Assembly: GCF_900107855.1 (NCBI RefSeq)
Contig: NZ_FNRJ01000026.1
Span: 1-32,441 of the forward strand
DNA length: 32,441 nt
From: Marinobacterium iners DSM 11526
Lineage (GTDB): Bacteria; Pseudomonadota; Gammaproteobacteria; Pseudomonadales; Balneatricaceae
Reading direction: 5' to 3'
The notes beneath the pieces were generated by a model that was not told where the DNA came from, searched no databases, and saw nothing but the letters and a program-made list of their open reading frames with translations. Below, piece after piece: positions 13,592 through 22,188 of the stretch. The stretch's first letter is position 1; each line of letters starts with the position of its first letter. The position numbers and the translations under genes were made by a program.

Positions 13592-15229
13592 ATGACTATG
13601 CAAGTAACCCACAGCAAAACCCCCTTGGTCACCCAACTAGACGCTATGGTGATCGGTGCCGGTGTCGCAGGCCTGTACCAGCTACATAAGCTACGTGAAA
13701 TGGGACTGAATGTACGCGGTTATGAAGCGGGTACCGGTGTCGGCGGCACCTGGTACTGGAACCGCTACCCTGGCGCCCGTTTCGACTCCCAGGCAGAGAT
13801 CTATCAATACTGGTTTTCCGAGGAGCTGTATAAATCCTGGCAGCCCAGCGAGCGCTTCCCTGCTCAGCCCGAAACCGAGCAGTGGCTCAATTTCGTGGCG
13901 GATCGCCTCGACCTGAAAAAGGATATTCAGTTCTCCACCCGTATTGTATCCGCCCACTACAGCGAAGACACCGGACGTTGGACCGTCACCACAGATGCCG
14001 GCGAAACCATCGACACTCAGTTTCTCATCGCTTGTTGCGGTATGCTCTCCGCACCGCTGAAAGACCGTTTCCCGGGCCAGGCCAGCTTCAACGGCGAGAT
14101 ACACCACACCGGTCTGTGGCCCAAGCAAGGTGTAGATTTCACCGGCAAGCGGGTGGCAGTCATCGGTACCGGTGCCACCGGTATCCAAGTGATTCAATCC
14201 ATCGCACCCCAAGTGGAGTCATTGAAAGTCTTCGTGCGCACACCGCAGTACATTGTGCCGATGAAAAACTACAAGTACTCCAAGGAAGAGTGGGCCAAAT
14301 GGGGTGAACGCTTCCATGAACTGAAATCCCGCGTACGCCAGACTTTCGCCGGTTTCGACTACGACTTTGAAGCACCACCCTGGGCCGACCTTACGCCAGA
14401 AGAACGCACCGATATCCTGGAACAGCATTGGCAGGAGGGCTCACTGTCACTGTGGCTGGCGACTTTCCCAGAGATTTTTTACGACGAAGCAGTCAGCGAA
14501 GAAGTGTCCAAATTCGTTCGCGCCAAAATGCGGGAGCGGCTGCATAACGACCCCAAACTCTGCGACTTGCTGATCCCCACCGATTACGGTTTCGGTACCC
14601 ACCGCGTACCATTGGAGAACAAGTACCTCGAAGTCTATCTGCAAGACAATGTAGAGGCTGTGGACTGTCGCACGGCACCGATCGAAGAGATAGTCCCCGA
14701 GGGGATCCGTACTGCCGACGGCAAAATCCATGAGGTGGATGTCATCGTTCTGGCAGTTGGCTTCGATGCCGGCTCAGGAGCGCTGAGCCGCATCGATATC
14801 CGCGGTCGCGATGGCCGCGCGCTGAAACAGCAGTGGCAGCAGGAAATCCGTACAGCCATGGGGCTACAGGTCCACGGTTACCCGAACCTGTTCACCACCG
14901 GTGCTCCGCTGGCACCGTCCGCCGCACTGTGCAACATGACCACTTGCTTACAGCAACAGGTGGACTGGATCACCGGCTGCATCGACCACGCCCTGAAAAA
15001 CGACAAGCAAACGGTTGAAGCGACCAAAGAGTTCGAGGATGCCTGGGTCGAACACCACGACGAGGTTGCATCGAAGACTCTGGTAGTCAAAACCGACTCC
15101 TGGTACATGGGCTCCAATGTGGATGGCAAACCGCGCCGCCTGCTCTCCTACATCGGCGGGGTGGGCAATTATCACAAGCGTTGCGACGCAATTGCGGCCG
15201 AGGGCTACCCCGGTTTTTCGATGTCCTGA
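13592..15229 (+). CDS. Baeyer-Villiger flavin monooxygenase, MekA-like
   Basis: 545 residues from ATG 13,592. It oxidises ketones to esters using FAD, NADPH and O2. Visible motifs: first Rossmann site VIGAGVAGLYQLHKLRE (about residue 21), GTWYWNRYPGARFDSQAE near 52, the type I BVMO fingerprint FNGEIHHTGLWP near 167, second Rossmann site VAVIGTGATGIQ near 187, and LAVGFDAGSG near 385. Length is normal for the class. It is followed by a homoserine-acetyltransferase-like esterase and an AraC regulator, the same gene set as mekA-mekB-mekR of Pseudomonas veronii, which degrades methyl ethyl ketone through ethyl acetate. Substrate range here is inferred from that context. Confidence 0.92.
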   Translation: MTMQVTHSKTPLVTQLDAMVIGAGVAGLYQLHKLREMGLNVRGYEAGTGVGGTWYWNRYPGARFDSQAEIYQYWFSEELYKSWQPSERFPAQPETEQWLNFVADRLDLKKDIQFSTRIVSAHYSEDTGRWTVTTDAGETIDTQFLIACCGMLSAPLKDRFPGQASFNGEIHHTGLWPKQGVDFTGKRVAVIGTGATGIQVIQSIAPQVESLKVFVRTPQYIVPMKNYKYSKEEWAKWGERFHELKSRVRQTFAGFDYDFEAPPWADLTPEERTDILEQHWQEGSLSLWLATFPEIFYDEAVSEEVSKFVRAKMRERLHNDPKLCDLLIPTDYGFGTHRVPLENKYLEVYLQDNVEAVDCRTAPIEEIVPEGIRTADGKIHEVDVIVLAVGFDAGSGALSRIDIRGRDGRALKQQWQQEIRTAMGLQVHGYPNLFTTGAPLAPSAALCNMTTCLQQQVDWITGCIDHALKNDKQTVEATKEFEDAWVEHHDEVASKTLVVKTDSWYMGSNVDGKPRRLLSYIGGVGNYHKRCDAIAAEGYPGFSMS

Positions 15230-15317
15230 GGTGTTTTCACCGTTACGCGGAAATCGCCGGCGGTACCCCGTCGGCGCATCCCCCGAGCCACACGTGCCGT
15301 CTGTAAGGAGATGTATC

Positions 15318-16355
15318 GTGAACAACTACTATTCGCAACAGAATCATGGTCCCTTTGAGCTGATTGGTATCGGCGACCTGCAACTTGAGGAGGGCGGTAC
15401 ATTGCCCGACTGCAGACTCGCCGTCTCGCTACATGGCCAACTCAACGCCGCTAAAGACAACGCGATTCTGGTACCAACCTGGTATTCAGGCACCAGCAAA
15501 ATCATGGAACAGGTCTACATCGGTACTGGGCGGGCACTGGACCCGGATAAATATTTTATCATCTGCGTGAATCAAATCGGCGGCGGACTCTCCACCTCGC
15601 CAAGCAATAGCAACGGTCCCGACTTTCCCCAGATACGCATCGGTGACGATGTCCGCGCCCAATACCGCCTGCTGACTGAACATTTCGGCCTGACCAGCCT
15701 TGCCCTGGTCGTCGGCGGCTCGATGGGTGCTCAACAAACCTACGAGTGGGCAGTACGCTACCCGGAATTCGTCAAACGCGCCGCCCCCATGGCCGGTACG
15801 GCGAGGAACACCGAGCATGATTTTCTGTTTACTGAAACTTTGATTGATGCCATCACCACCGATCCAGGTTTTCACAAGGGCCTATACCACTCACCAGAAC
15901 AGGTCGCTGCCGGCCTGAGGCGCCATGCCCAATTATGGACTGTTATGGGCTGGAGCACCGAGTTCTTCCGCACCAGACGCCATCAGGCACTGGGCTTTGC
16001 TTCGATGGCAGAGTTTGTGGACACCTTCATGACCGGCTACTTCGCCTCGATGGATCCGAACAACCTGCTGTGCATGGCGTGGAAGTGGCAGCGCGGCGAT
16101 GTCAGCCGCCACACCGCTGGCGACCTGCCCGCTGCGCTGGGACGCATAAAAGCCAAGACCTACGTGATGCCGATTAGCCATGACATGTTCTTCCCCGTCA
16201 GCGACTGCCAGACTGAACAGCTGTTGATCTCCGGCAGTGAATTCCGCCCGCTTCAAAGTGTCGATGGTCATCTGGGTCTATTCGGCACAGATGCGCAGAT
16301 GGTGGCACAATTTGACGCTAACATCCGAGAGCTGTTGGCTACGCCGGTCGTCTGA
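15318..16355 (+). CDS. Alpha/beta hydrolase of the homoserine O-acetyltransferase family, MekB-like esterase
   Basis: GTG at 15,318 with AAGGAG seven bases upstream; the frame opens earlier but inside the monooxygenase gene. The product is 345 residues. LVVGGSMGAQQTYEWAVRYP holds the nucleophile Ser in GGSMGA; PISHDMFFPVSD and SVDGHLGLFG carry the probable Asp and His of the triad. Although related to MetX, the location directly after a Baeyer-Villiger enzyme points to ester hydrolysis: the acetate ester made by the monooxygenase would be split to acetate and an alcohol (family knowledge from MekB, applied by inference). Separated from the monooxygenase by 88 bp and likely co-transcribed. Confidence 0.87.
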   Translation: MNNYYSQQNHGPFELIGIGDLQLEEGGTLPDCRLAVSLHGQLNAAKDNAILVPTWYSGTSKIMEQVYIGTGRALDPDKYFIICVNQIGGGLSTSPSNSNGPDFPQIRIGDDVRAQYRLLTEHFGLTSLALVVGGSMGAQQTYEWAVRYPEFVKRAAPMAGTARNTEHDFLFTETLIDAITTDPGFHKGLYHSPEQVAAGLRRHAQLWTVMGWSTEFFRTRRHQALGFASMAEFVDTFMTGYFASMDPNNLLCMAWKWQRGDVSRHTAGDLPAALGRIKAKTYVMPISHDMFFPVSDCQTEQLLISGSEFRPLQSVDGHLGLFGTDAQMVAQFDANIRELLATPVV

Positions 16356-16446
16356 GGCTGGCATACGGTTTGCCTGTTTGGATCAATCATCCAATCATGT
16401 TGACCCAACACCCGTGACGACACTGTTCCAGGTACCCGGAACAAAT

Positions 16447-16516
16447 AGCCCCAAAGTGTCATGGCATACTGCAGCGTTCAATGGCACTGTGGGGCTTGGA
16501 TGGGTGGCAACACCCA
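16447..16516 (+). terminator. Hairpins in the 365-bp gap after the esterase gene
   Basis: AGCCCCAAAGTG (16,447-16,458) pairs with CACTGTGGGGCT (16,485-16,496) with one mismatch, and TGGGTGGCAACACCCA (16,501-16,516) forms a perfect 6-bp stem with a GCAA loop. No T-run follows, so this is not a textbook intrinsic terminator, though it probably ends or protects the operon transcript. The rest of 16,356-16,720 shows no gene; GAGG precedes the araC start. Confidence 0.5.
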
Positions 16517-16720
16517 TCTCCCACTAACGGTATCGATTAAAATAAAAAACCATCCGGGCCGCTGGTCAATGAGGGTAACAATGCCGCAGCCAACCCTCTC
16601 CTGACCTGCAGGCAGCTGTGGCAGCAGGCCCTTGTACCGGGGCAAAACTTCAGAGTGAGGCAGCCGCTTCCCGCCTGAATAGCTGCGCAGAGTACGCGCC
16701 AGCCCGGCGAGGATAGTTCT

Positions 16721-17614
16721 ATGCCGAAAGTCATCACTCCGGACGAGCTTCTCAAGTGGGTTCCGGGAAAACTACTGACCAGCAGTGCCTCTCTGGGCTG
16801 GAAAGACGTTGCCCAGCGCTCCTACCTGTACAAGGGACAGGAGGTGCCGATTCCCCCTCTCGATCACTTCATGATCGTACGCTACCGGAACGGTCATACC
16901 CCCATGTACCGCCAACTGGAAGACAGCAAAGGCACCCGCACCACCTGCGTACCGGGCGATATATCCCTGTTGACCAACGCCCAGAACTCGCACTGGCACT
17001 GGACCCAGGATATTGAGGTCGCCCACGTTTACCTGTCCAATGCCCTGATGTCTCGAGTTGCCTGCGACGTTCTCGACCGCTCAGTAGAGGATGTACGTCT
17101 ACACGACGTATTGCAGTTACAGGACCCAGTCCTCAATGCAATCACAGATGCTATCAATACTGAGGTGCGCACCAACGGCTTGGGCGGTGCACTGTATGTC
17201 GAAGCACTGGGCATGCAGATGGCGGTACACCTGTTACGCCGCTACGCCAGCGTAACCTTTAGCGACCCCGCTGATGTCGGCGGATTGACACCGTGCCAGA
17301 AACGTCGCTTGGGCGATTACATTGAGTCCCACCTGCACAGCAGCATACGGTTGGAAGATCTGGCCCAAGAAGTTGGACTTGGGGTATGGACCTTCTCGCG
17401 CAAATTCAAGGAGAGCTTTGCCTCCTCACCTCATGCGTTCGTCACCGAACAACGCGTGCAGAAAGCACGTACCCTTCTGGCAGAGGGACGCCTTGCAATA
17501 AAGGAGGTCGCCTACATGTGCGGCTTTTCTGACCAGGCCCATCTGACCCGGGTGATGCGGCTTAGGCTAGGCACCACACCAGGACAATTGAGGGGGAACT
17601 GTAGAGAACGCTGA
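16721..17614 (+). CDS. AraC/XylS-family transcriptional regulator, MekR-like
   Basis: 297 residues from ATG 16,721, with GAGG upstream. The N-terminal 170 residues form a sensor domain (HWHWTQDIEVAHVYLSNALM is typical of the AraC-binding-domain class). The C-terminal domain from about residue 190 has two helix-turn-helices: IRLEDLAQEVGLGVWTFSRK and IKEVAYMCGFSDQAHLTRVM, ending in GTTPGQLRG. AraC proteins of this type activate nearby catabolic genes on binding substrate. Co-location with the monooxygenase and esterase suggests that it controls them in response to a ketone (inference). It is on the same strand but has its own upstream gap. Confidence 0.88.
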   Translation: MPKVITPDELLKWVPGKLLTSSASLGWKDVAQRSYLYKGQEVPIPPLDHFMIVRYRNGHTPMYRQLEDSKGTRTTCVPGDISLLTNAQNSHWHWTQDIEVAHVYLSNALMSRVACDVLDRSVEDVRLHDVLQLQDPVLNAITDAINTEVRTNGLGGALYVEALGMQMAVHLLRRYASVTFSDPADVGGLTPCQKRRLGDYIESHLHSSIRLEDLAQEVGLGVWTFSRKFKESFASSPHAFVTEQRVQKARTLLAEGRLAIKEVAYMCGFSDQAHLTRVMRLRLGTTPGQLRGNCRER

Positions 17615-17686
17615 CCGCTGCGAGGTTTACCCTGGCTGCTCGGTCGACCAGACCGGACATCGGGTTCTCCCCCGTTGAAGCAACAG

Positions 17687-17977
17687 TTACAAAGCTGCCT
17701 CATAGTTGATCAAATCCACGTCAGCCGCCTCTGTGCGCAGCGGAATAAGCGCCTGATAGGCTTCCGAGCTGTACCAGTCATCTAACGCTTGAGCATCTGG
17801 AAAGCGAATCACAACCACATCAGTATGGACGTGAGACCCACTCAGTACAGTCTTCGTTTTCCCCCTGAACATCAAGTCCGCGCCCCAGGGCGCCAAGGTC
17901 GCCGGCACTTGATGTCGGTATTCGGCCCATTTGTCATCATCTTTCACTGTAATGTGACCAATCACGTATGCAGGCAT
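17687..17977 (-). CDS. DUF1330 ferredoxin-like-fold protein
   Basis: The ATG at 17,977 (MPAYVIGHITVKDDDKWAEY) is chosen because AAGGAT lies six bases upstream; an ATG two codons earlier overlaps that site. The product is 96 residues. VVVIRFPDAQALDDWYSSEA and YQALIPLRTEAADVDLINYE are characteristic of DUF1330, a dimeric alpha/beta barrel family related to antibiotic-biosynthesis monooxygenases. No catalytic residue can be assigned. Small, single-gene and on the minus strand, it is the first of the cassette-like genes. Confidence 0.85.
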   Translation of the reverse strand: MPAYVIGHITVKDDDKWAEYRHQVPATLAPWGADLMFRGKTKTVLSGSHVHTDVVVIRFPDAQALDDWYSSEAYQALIPLRTEAADVDLINYEAAL

Positions 17978-18015
17978 GCTCATATCCTTATTCGGGTGAT
18001 GCGTTTTCCGCATTG

Positions 18016-18336
18016 TTAAGACCGCGGTTGAAGGGACTGTTTTTCCTTGAAGTATAGATACAATGGAAGCCCGAACGACACGCCAACAGACAGCGTTCCA
18101 AGCACTGCAAAATATCGGTATCTCACTTTATTTTTATGACCGTCTACAACGATAAAGCCCAGCAAAGCAACACCTGCTACTAAAACATCAAGCCAAGCAA
18201 ACATACTGATAGGGTTAGCCACAGCTTCATTAAAAAAAAGACCAATATCTAAGCCATTATCAACCAACCAAGGAATAAAAGCCCCATACGGCAGAAAAAA
18301 ACCCAATAACACAAGAACCAAATAAAACCTTACCAT
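18016..18336 (-). CDS. DUF2834-like small membrane protein
   Basis: ATG at 18,336 follows AAGGAT; 106 residues. Hydrophobic segments lie at about 2-22 (YLVLVLLGFFLPYGAFIPWL), 45-63 (FAWLDVLVAGVALLGFIVVD) and 76-97 (FAVLGTLSVGVSFGLPLYLY). The layout and the FAWLDVLVA region fit the DUF2834 family of unknown function. It ends 39 bp before the DUF1330 gene. The 172 bp upstream to the next gene hold no gene I can see. Confidence 0.75.
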   Translation of the reverse strand: MVRFYLVLVLLGFFLPYGAFIPWLVDNGLDIGLFFNEAVANPISMFAWLDVLVAGVALLGFIVVDGHKNKVRYRYFAVLGTLSVGVSFGLPLYLYFKEKQSLQPRS

Positions 18337-18508
18337 TTCGCTATCCTTGCAAATCTTCAGCAATAATATTTAGTTTCTTGACCACTGAAAAAACAGCCAC
18401 ATTTATTGCTACCAGAGTGTATAAAATTCCATAATGATCGGCGGCAACGAAATTTCTTCAATGCCAATTTTTTTATTCTAACGGGTGCCGTTTCCATAGG
18501 CTAAAAGA

Positions 18509-19018
18509 CTATGCTCCACTGCGAACCAGACGCACTGCCAGTGGAAACCCTTTGGTGTGACCATCAACGGTTCCGTCGAAGAAATCAATGAAGTAAATGA
18601 GTAATGGCATTTCCTCAATGCGGGTATCACTCCAATACGGCGAACCCTCTTCAGAATTTACCACTCTTGGGAACACCTCGGAATTAATCGCTGGGTTGAA
18701 ACATCTCTGTTCGACAATACTATCAAGCTCTTGAATCGTTGGAACACGCCAACCGCCACCGAGCGTCTGTGCGAACTGTTTTGCTGCATCTAATCCCAGC
18801 AGCTGTACTTCACCGATGCAACCGGCATCATTCACCCAAGTGGTACCCACACTGCAACGGCTCCACGTCAATTTCGTTTGCCGGTCATAGGCTTCGCTGC
18901 CGTTGATAACGAAACGTGAAGACGGGATGCTTTCGGCAATGCTTTCATCACAATCAGCCAAAACGACACTTGAAATCGCCCATGACGCGAATGCCAAAAA
19001 CGTAATAACTTTTTTCAT
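18509..19018 (-). CDS. Secreted DUF1566 (Lcl-like) protein
   Basis: 169 residues from ATG 19,018. Signal peptide MKKVITFLAFASWAISSVVLA, then FVINGSEAYDRQTKLTWSRC, GLDAAKQFAQTLGGGWRVPT and SPYWSDTRIEE, the pattern of DUF1566/Lcl C-terminal domains (W-R-x-P-T and S-x-Y-W motifs) that resemble C-type-lectin folds. Several Cys residues suggest disulphides in the periplasm. DUF1566 proteins are common in integron cassettes. Its start lies 27 bp after a possible attC core, a typical cassette spacing. Confidence 0.82.
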   Translation of the reverse strand: MKKVITFLAFASWAISSVVLADCDESIAESIPSSRFVINGSEAYDRQTKLTWSRCSVGTTWVNDAGCIGEVQLLGLDAAKQFAQTLGGGWRVPTIQELDSIVEQRCFNPAINSEVFPRVVNSEEGSPYWSDTRIEEMPLLIYFIDFFDGTVDGHTKGFPLAVRLVRSGA

Positions 19019-19038
19019 AATCTGCTACCTTGCACCCC

Positions 19039-19091
19039 ATTCAACCGACACTTTAATGATCGGCTCCATTGTCGATGGTCAGCGGTTAGAT
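19039..19091 (-). other. Possible degenerate attC site after the P-loop NTPase gene
   Basis: On the minus strand the block starts with ATCTAAC and ends with GTTGAAT, matching the RYYYAAC and GTTRRRY core boxes, 53 bp overall. Internal pairing is poor (about four strong base pairs), so this is weak evidence. Confidence 0.3.
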
Positions 19092-19135
19092 ACCTTTCCA
19101 TTGTGAAGTTCACTCTGGTAGCCGATGGCGGTTTG

Positions 19136-19669
19136 TCAGGGACTATTTACCCGCTGCAGCATGAACGACACACGCTCATCGGGCGTACCGCGTGGGACTT
19201 CCAGCGTCTCGTAACCCCATTCCGAATACCACGTTCTCATACCTTCGAAAACGTCTACGGACTCTTCAAAAGTCTGGTCGCGCTCTGAGTCTGTAGTGTA
19301 GATTTCTTCCCATGGAGGAAGCAAAAATACAATGCCGTTATATGGAAATTGGCTTACGTACTGCGAGATTTCATTGCTCGTTAAGGCTTGTGCCTCATCA
19401 AGCATATACAGCGCATCGAGCACGCCACGATCAAAGAACACAGGATGGTCGTAAGCTCTTAGCTCTCGATACTTCTTGATATCCGAACGCAGTATCTCGT
19501 GGGCGAAAGCCTCCGGATCTGGCCGAGGTGTTAACCCTGCTGCCAACCGCTCCTTGATTATTCTGCGGGCCGATTCCGGCACTCCGTGATAGCCCCGTTT
19601 CGCCAGGGCACTAAGAATTGTACTTTTGCCACCACCGGGGCCGCCGGTGATTACGAATCGATGGTTCAT
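19136..19669 (-). CDS. P-loop NTPase (AAA_28-type predicted kinase/ATPase)
   Basis: 177 residues from ATG 19,669. Walker A is FVITGGPGGGKSTILSALAK at the very N-terminus, and VFFDRGVLDALYMLDE around residue 97 holds the D-R-G segment typical of AAA_28/NadR-type small kinases. PESARRIIKERLAAG near 31 is also characteristic. It probably phosphorylates a small molecule, identity unknown. A stand-alone gene of this class is a frequent integron cassette. It lies 35 bp after the preceding gene. Confidence 0.83.
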   Translation of the reverse strand: MNHRFVITGGPGGGKSTILSALAKRGYHGVPESARRIIKERLAAGLTPRPDPEAFAHEILRSDIKKYRELRAYDHPVFFDRGVLDALYMLDEAQALTSNEISQYVSQFPYNGIVFLLPPWEEIYTTDSERDQTFEESVDVFEGMRTWYSEWGYETLEVPRGTPDERVSFMLQRVNSP

Positions 19670-19704
19670 TTCAGCCCATTTCAGAGTAGTGTTTGTCCGG
19701 CCAC

Positions 19705-20121
19705 CTACATTTGCTGCCTAAACATGGTTTCAAGCGAAGCCTGCAACGCCTTTACCAAGTCCAGATCGTTGTTTGCTCGGGCAGCTTCAATGCCTGAACG
19801 TGCCTTCTCAACGAAATTGATACGCGTGGTGTCTGTAGCCATATCGACCGGCTGACCGGTCACCGCCGATATTTTCATGGTCATTCCCATGAAGGGTGAG
19901 CTCTCATCAAGCGACATTTCACCGCTACGGATTTGGTCGTTCATCCAATCAAACATTTCCTTTCGCGTCATGCTTGTGAAATCAACCTGTTTAGCGGCGT
20001 CCGTTTTGGTTATGGCTGCGGTTAGTGCAGAAGAGAATGATCCGGCGTTGGCACTCGCATCCGTGGATGTCTGGGCTCGTTGCATGGTGTAAACGTGATT
20101 TGACTCTGTGTTGACCTTCAT
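19705..20121 (-). CDS. Conserved-looking hypothetical protein, 138 aa
   Basis: The ATG at 20,121 (MKVNTESNHVYTMQRAQTST) has AAAGGG upstream; the frame extends to 20,211 but without a better start. The N-terminal 40 residues are Ser/Thr/Ala-rich and likely disordered. The rest is helical: FTSMTRKEMFDWMNDQIRSG, SLDESSPFMGMTMKISAVTG, and a charged coiled end AAAR-like IEAARANNDLDLVKALQASL. No signal peptide or membrane segment. I do not recognise a family. Confidence 0.6.
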   Translation of the reverse strand: MKVNTESNHVYTMQRAQTSTDASANAGSFSSALTAAITKTDAAKQVDFTSMTRKEMFDWMNDQIRSGEMSLDESSPFMGMTMKISAVTGQPVDMATDTTRINFVEKARSGIEAARANNDLDLVKALQASLETMFRQQM

Positions 20122-20265
20122 AAGAACACCCTTTGCTAACTCCTGTATCAAAGCGTACTTTACTCGTGCAGGCTCGCAAAGTACGCAGCTGCTTTTTCTC
20201 AGGAAGTGCATCTATTCTGTTAAAAACCAACAGGTCGACTCCCACCGGAGCTATTTTTTCATGAC

Positions 20266-20406
20266 TTAAAGTAAGGCTGTATTTGTCGACGCTGTACGAG
20301 CGCTGCCAGCAGCCAGGGATTGGCCGGGCTGGGCCAGCGCGCAGCAACCGATGATGTTGCCACCGGAACGCGCAAACCAGATGTATCCCCCCTTGGCCAG
20401 GTAGTC
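20266..20406 (-). pseudogene. GNAT-like fragment beside the methyltransferase gene
   Basis: Just after the GCCTAAC box that ends the methyltransferase gene, a frame reads YLAKGGYIWFARSGGNIIGC then CALAQ, which looks like the central strands of a GNAT acetyltransferase, then loses resemblance and stops at 20,266. No start codon. It appears to be a cassette scrap filling the gap. The remaining sequence from 20,122 to 20,265 shows no gene. Confidence 0.45.
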
Positions 20407-20411
20407 GCATG

Positions 20412-21176
20412 TTAGGCCTTTCTGGGGTTAAGCCGCGGCATGAGTGCAAACACGCCCCAACCCAAATACTCTCGCGTGTAGGCTGCGTGGCGTTCAGGCT
20501 CTGTGCTCAATTTCGAGCGGATCTCTTCAGCCAGCTCATCATCGGGGTTTTCTTCAAGCCATCGGCGCATTGTGAGCCACTTGGCCGCTTCATACCTGTC
20601 CCAACCGTCTTGATTGGCTAGAACCATCTCAACAACGTCATAACCGAGGGCGCCAAAGGATGCGAGAAGCTCTGGCAGACTGAGAAAGTCGGAGATTGAG
20701 TTGGCAAGGCATTTTTTGGCTATATCTTCCGTTGGCGGCAACTGTCGCCAGTAGGGCTCACCAATCAGTATGATTCCGCCAGCACGCAAGCTTTTCGCCA
20801 GAAGCTCGATGGTTCCAGCGATACCTCCACCAATCCATGTGGCACCGACACAAGCTGCCACATCAGCTTTTTCGTCAGAGACGTAACCTGCTGCGTCGTT
20901 GTGAATGAACTTAACTTGATGAGCAACGCCGAGTTCTTCAGAACGCTGTTCTGCCTGTGCGGTGAATAACGGACTCATATCGATACCGGTGCCGACAATG
21001 CCGTGATCACGTGCCCAAGTGCATAGCATCTCGCCCGAACCACTACCCAGGTCAAGGACTCTCATTCCTGACTCTAGGCGCAGCGCAGCACCAAGAGTGA
21101 CAAACTTGTTAGACGTGAATGGATTGTGGATGCGATGAGCACTTTCCGTAATATTAAAAATCCGTGGAATGTCCAA
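20412..21176 (-). CDS. Class I SAM-dependent methyltransferase
   Basis: TTG start at 21,176 with AAGGA upstream (an ATG five bases earlier is out of frame); 254 residues. Motif I VLDLGSGSGEML near residue 40, motif II GTGIDMSPLFTAQAEQRSEE, and motif IV-like FIHNDAAGYVSDEKADVAAC identify the SAM-binding Rossmann fold. GGIILIGEPYWRQLPP follows as the strand after the active site. The substrate is unknown. The stop codon lies inside GCCTAAC, the inverse-core box of attC sites, as is common for the terminal gene of an integron cassette, although a full attC is not seen downstream. Confidence 0.85.
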   Translation of the reverse strand: MDIPRIFNITESAHRIHNPFTSNKFVTLGAALRLESGMRVLDLGSGSGEMLCTWARDHGIVGTGIDMSPLFTAQAEQRSEELGVAHQVKFIHNDAAGYVSDEKADVAACVGATWIGGGIAGTIELLAKSLRAGGIILIGEPYWRQLPPTEDIAKKCLANSISDFLSLPELLASFGALGYDVVEMVLANQDGWDRYEAAKWLTMRRWLEENPDDELAEEIRSKLSTEPERHAAYTREYLGWGVFALMPRLNPRKA

Positions 21177-21217
21177 TGCATGAATTCCTTAAAGATTGAG
21201 AATAGTTAGGGCAAAAA

Positions 21218-21290
21218 GCCCAACGCCCGGCTTTGGTCCCTGCCCCAAAGTGGCGACAACAGCCGTTCTTCAGGCACTTGAACACTGCCA
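21218..21290 (-). other. Probable attC site of the catB cassette
   Basis: On the minus strand the block ends in GTTGGGC (R' box, 21,224-21,218), and CTTTGG/CCAAAG pair in its centre. The inverse core overlapping the catB 3' end is degenerate. A further GTTAGGGC/GCCCAAC inverted pair at 21,205-21,224 overlaps it. The methyltransferase gene starts about 42 bp after the core. Confidence 0.45.
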
Positions 21291-21902
21291 AAAATGGTAC
21301 AAGCCTTCAATATCAGACGAGCACAAAAGAGGCATTGCTTCTTTAATTTTTTCCAATGGCCAATCCCACCACTTCATATCTAGCAACATTGAAATTTCCT
21401 GTTCTGAAAAGCGCTTCCTTATCGCCCTTGCGGGGTTGCCACCAACAATTGTATATGGATCTACATCTTTGGTAACCAAAGCCCGACTGCCAATTACCGC
21501 TCCATGGCCAACCTTTACTCCAGGCATAATCATTGCCTCAGAGCCAATCCACACGTCGTTTCCTATTACGGTATCGCCTGCCTCCTGGAAAGCATCAACT
21601 GATCCCGAAAATGCCGGCTCCTCATTCATATAGAAAAAAGGGAATGATGTAACCCAATCATATCGGTGACCTTGATTTCCAGCCATGATAAAAGAGACCC
21701 CTGTTCCTATGGAGCAAAAGCTTCCAATTATCAATTTATCAACGTCATCGCGATCAGGCACTAGGAAGCGAGCACAATCATCAAATGAGTGTCCATGATA
21801 ATAGCCTGAATAATAGCTATAGCGGCCCACCTTAATATTGGGATTCTTAACTTGTTCTATCAGAAGTTTTCCCTTGAACGGGCTTTCAAAATAATTTTCC
21901 AT
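21270..21902 (-). CDS. catB: CatB-type chloramphenicol O-acetyltransferase (xenobiotic acyltransferase)
   Basis: 210 residues, exactly the usual CatB length, from ATG 21,902. [60 protein letters not shown] and [20 protein letters not shown] are diagnostic. The hexapeptide repeats form a left-handed beta helix and the protein acts as a trimer; the His in the GNQGHRYDW segment is the probable catalytic base. The enzyme class acetylates chloramphenicol with acetyl-CoA, and chromosomal homologues vary in activity. catB genes are classic integron cassettes, in keeping with the attC-like sequence at its 3' end. Confidence 0.9.
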   Translation of the reverse strand: MENYFESPFKGKLLIEQVKNPNIKVGRYSYYSGYYHGHSFDDCARFLVPDRDDVDKLIIGSFCSIGTGVSFIMAGNQGHRYDWVTSFPFFYMNEEPAFSGSVDAFQEAGDTVIGNDVWIGSEAMIMPGVKVGHGAVIGSRALVTKDVDPYTIVGGNPARAIRKRFSEQEISMLLDMKWWDWPLEKIKEAMPLLCSSDIEGLYHFWQCSSA

Positions 21903-22188
21903 TTAATCTCACATCAAACCTAGAATGATATCGTTGCCTAACGTCCGGTTCGCCGATAAATTGAGATCAACTATTATCGAAGCTGCCTTTTTATTAGTTG
22001 ACAGACCGCGAGTGAATCTTATGCTCAATATTTCAGCATCGTTAAAACTTGGCCAGCATTCATAATTATGCTTAATTCCCGTACAGGCGAATTTATAGAG
22101 GTGATTTTTTGTGCCAAGCTTATTGAAAAAAACGAGCGCCGTAATAAACTTCGATTTGGTTACGCTTATTAGATTTCAAATTTTTCCC
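21903..22188 (-). other. AT-rich gap with one attC-like core box
   Basis: No gene visible. GCCTAAC on the plus strand at 21,936-21,942 (GTTAGGC on the minus strand) is a good R' box 35 bp upstream of catB. GTTACGC at 22,159-22,165 could be its partner, but the 230-bp span is too long for a normal attC and no clear stem pairs them, so the site may be interrupted. Confidence 0.35.

Noticed and set aside
13691-14378. Frames of 140-170 codons on both strands inside the monooxygenase gene
   Set aside because: Overlap an intact, well-supported gene with strong motifs; composition effects in GC-rich coding DNA.
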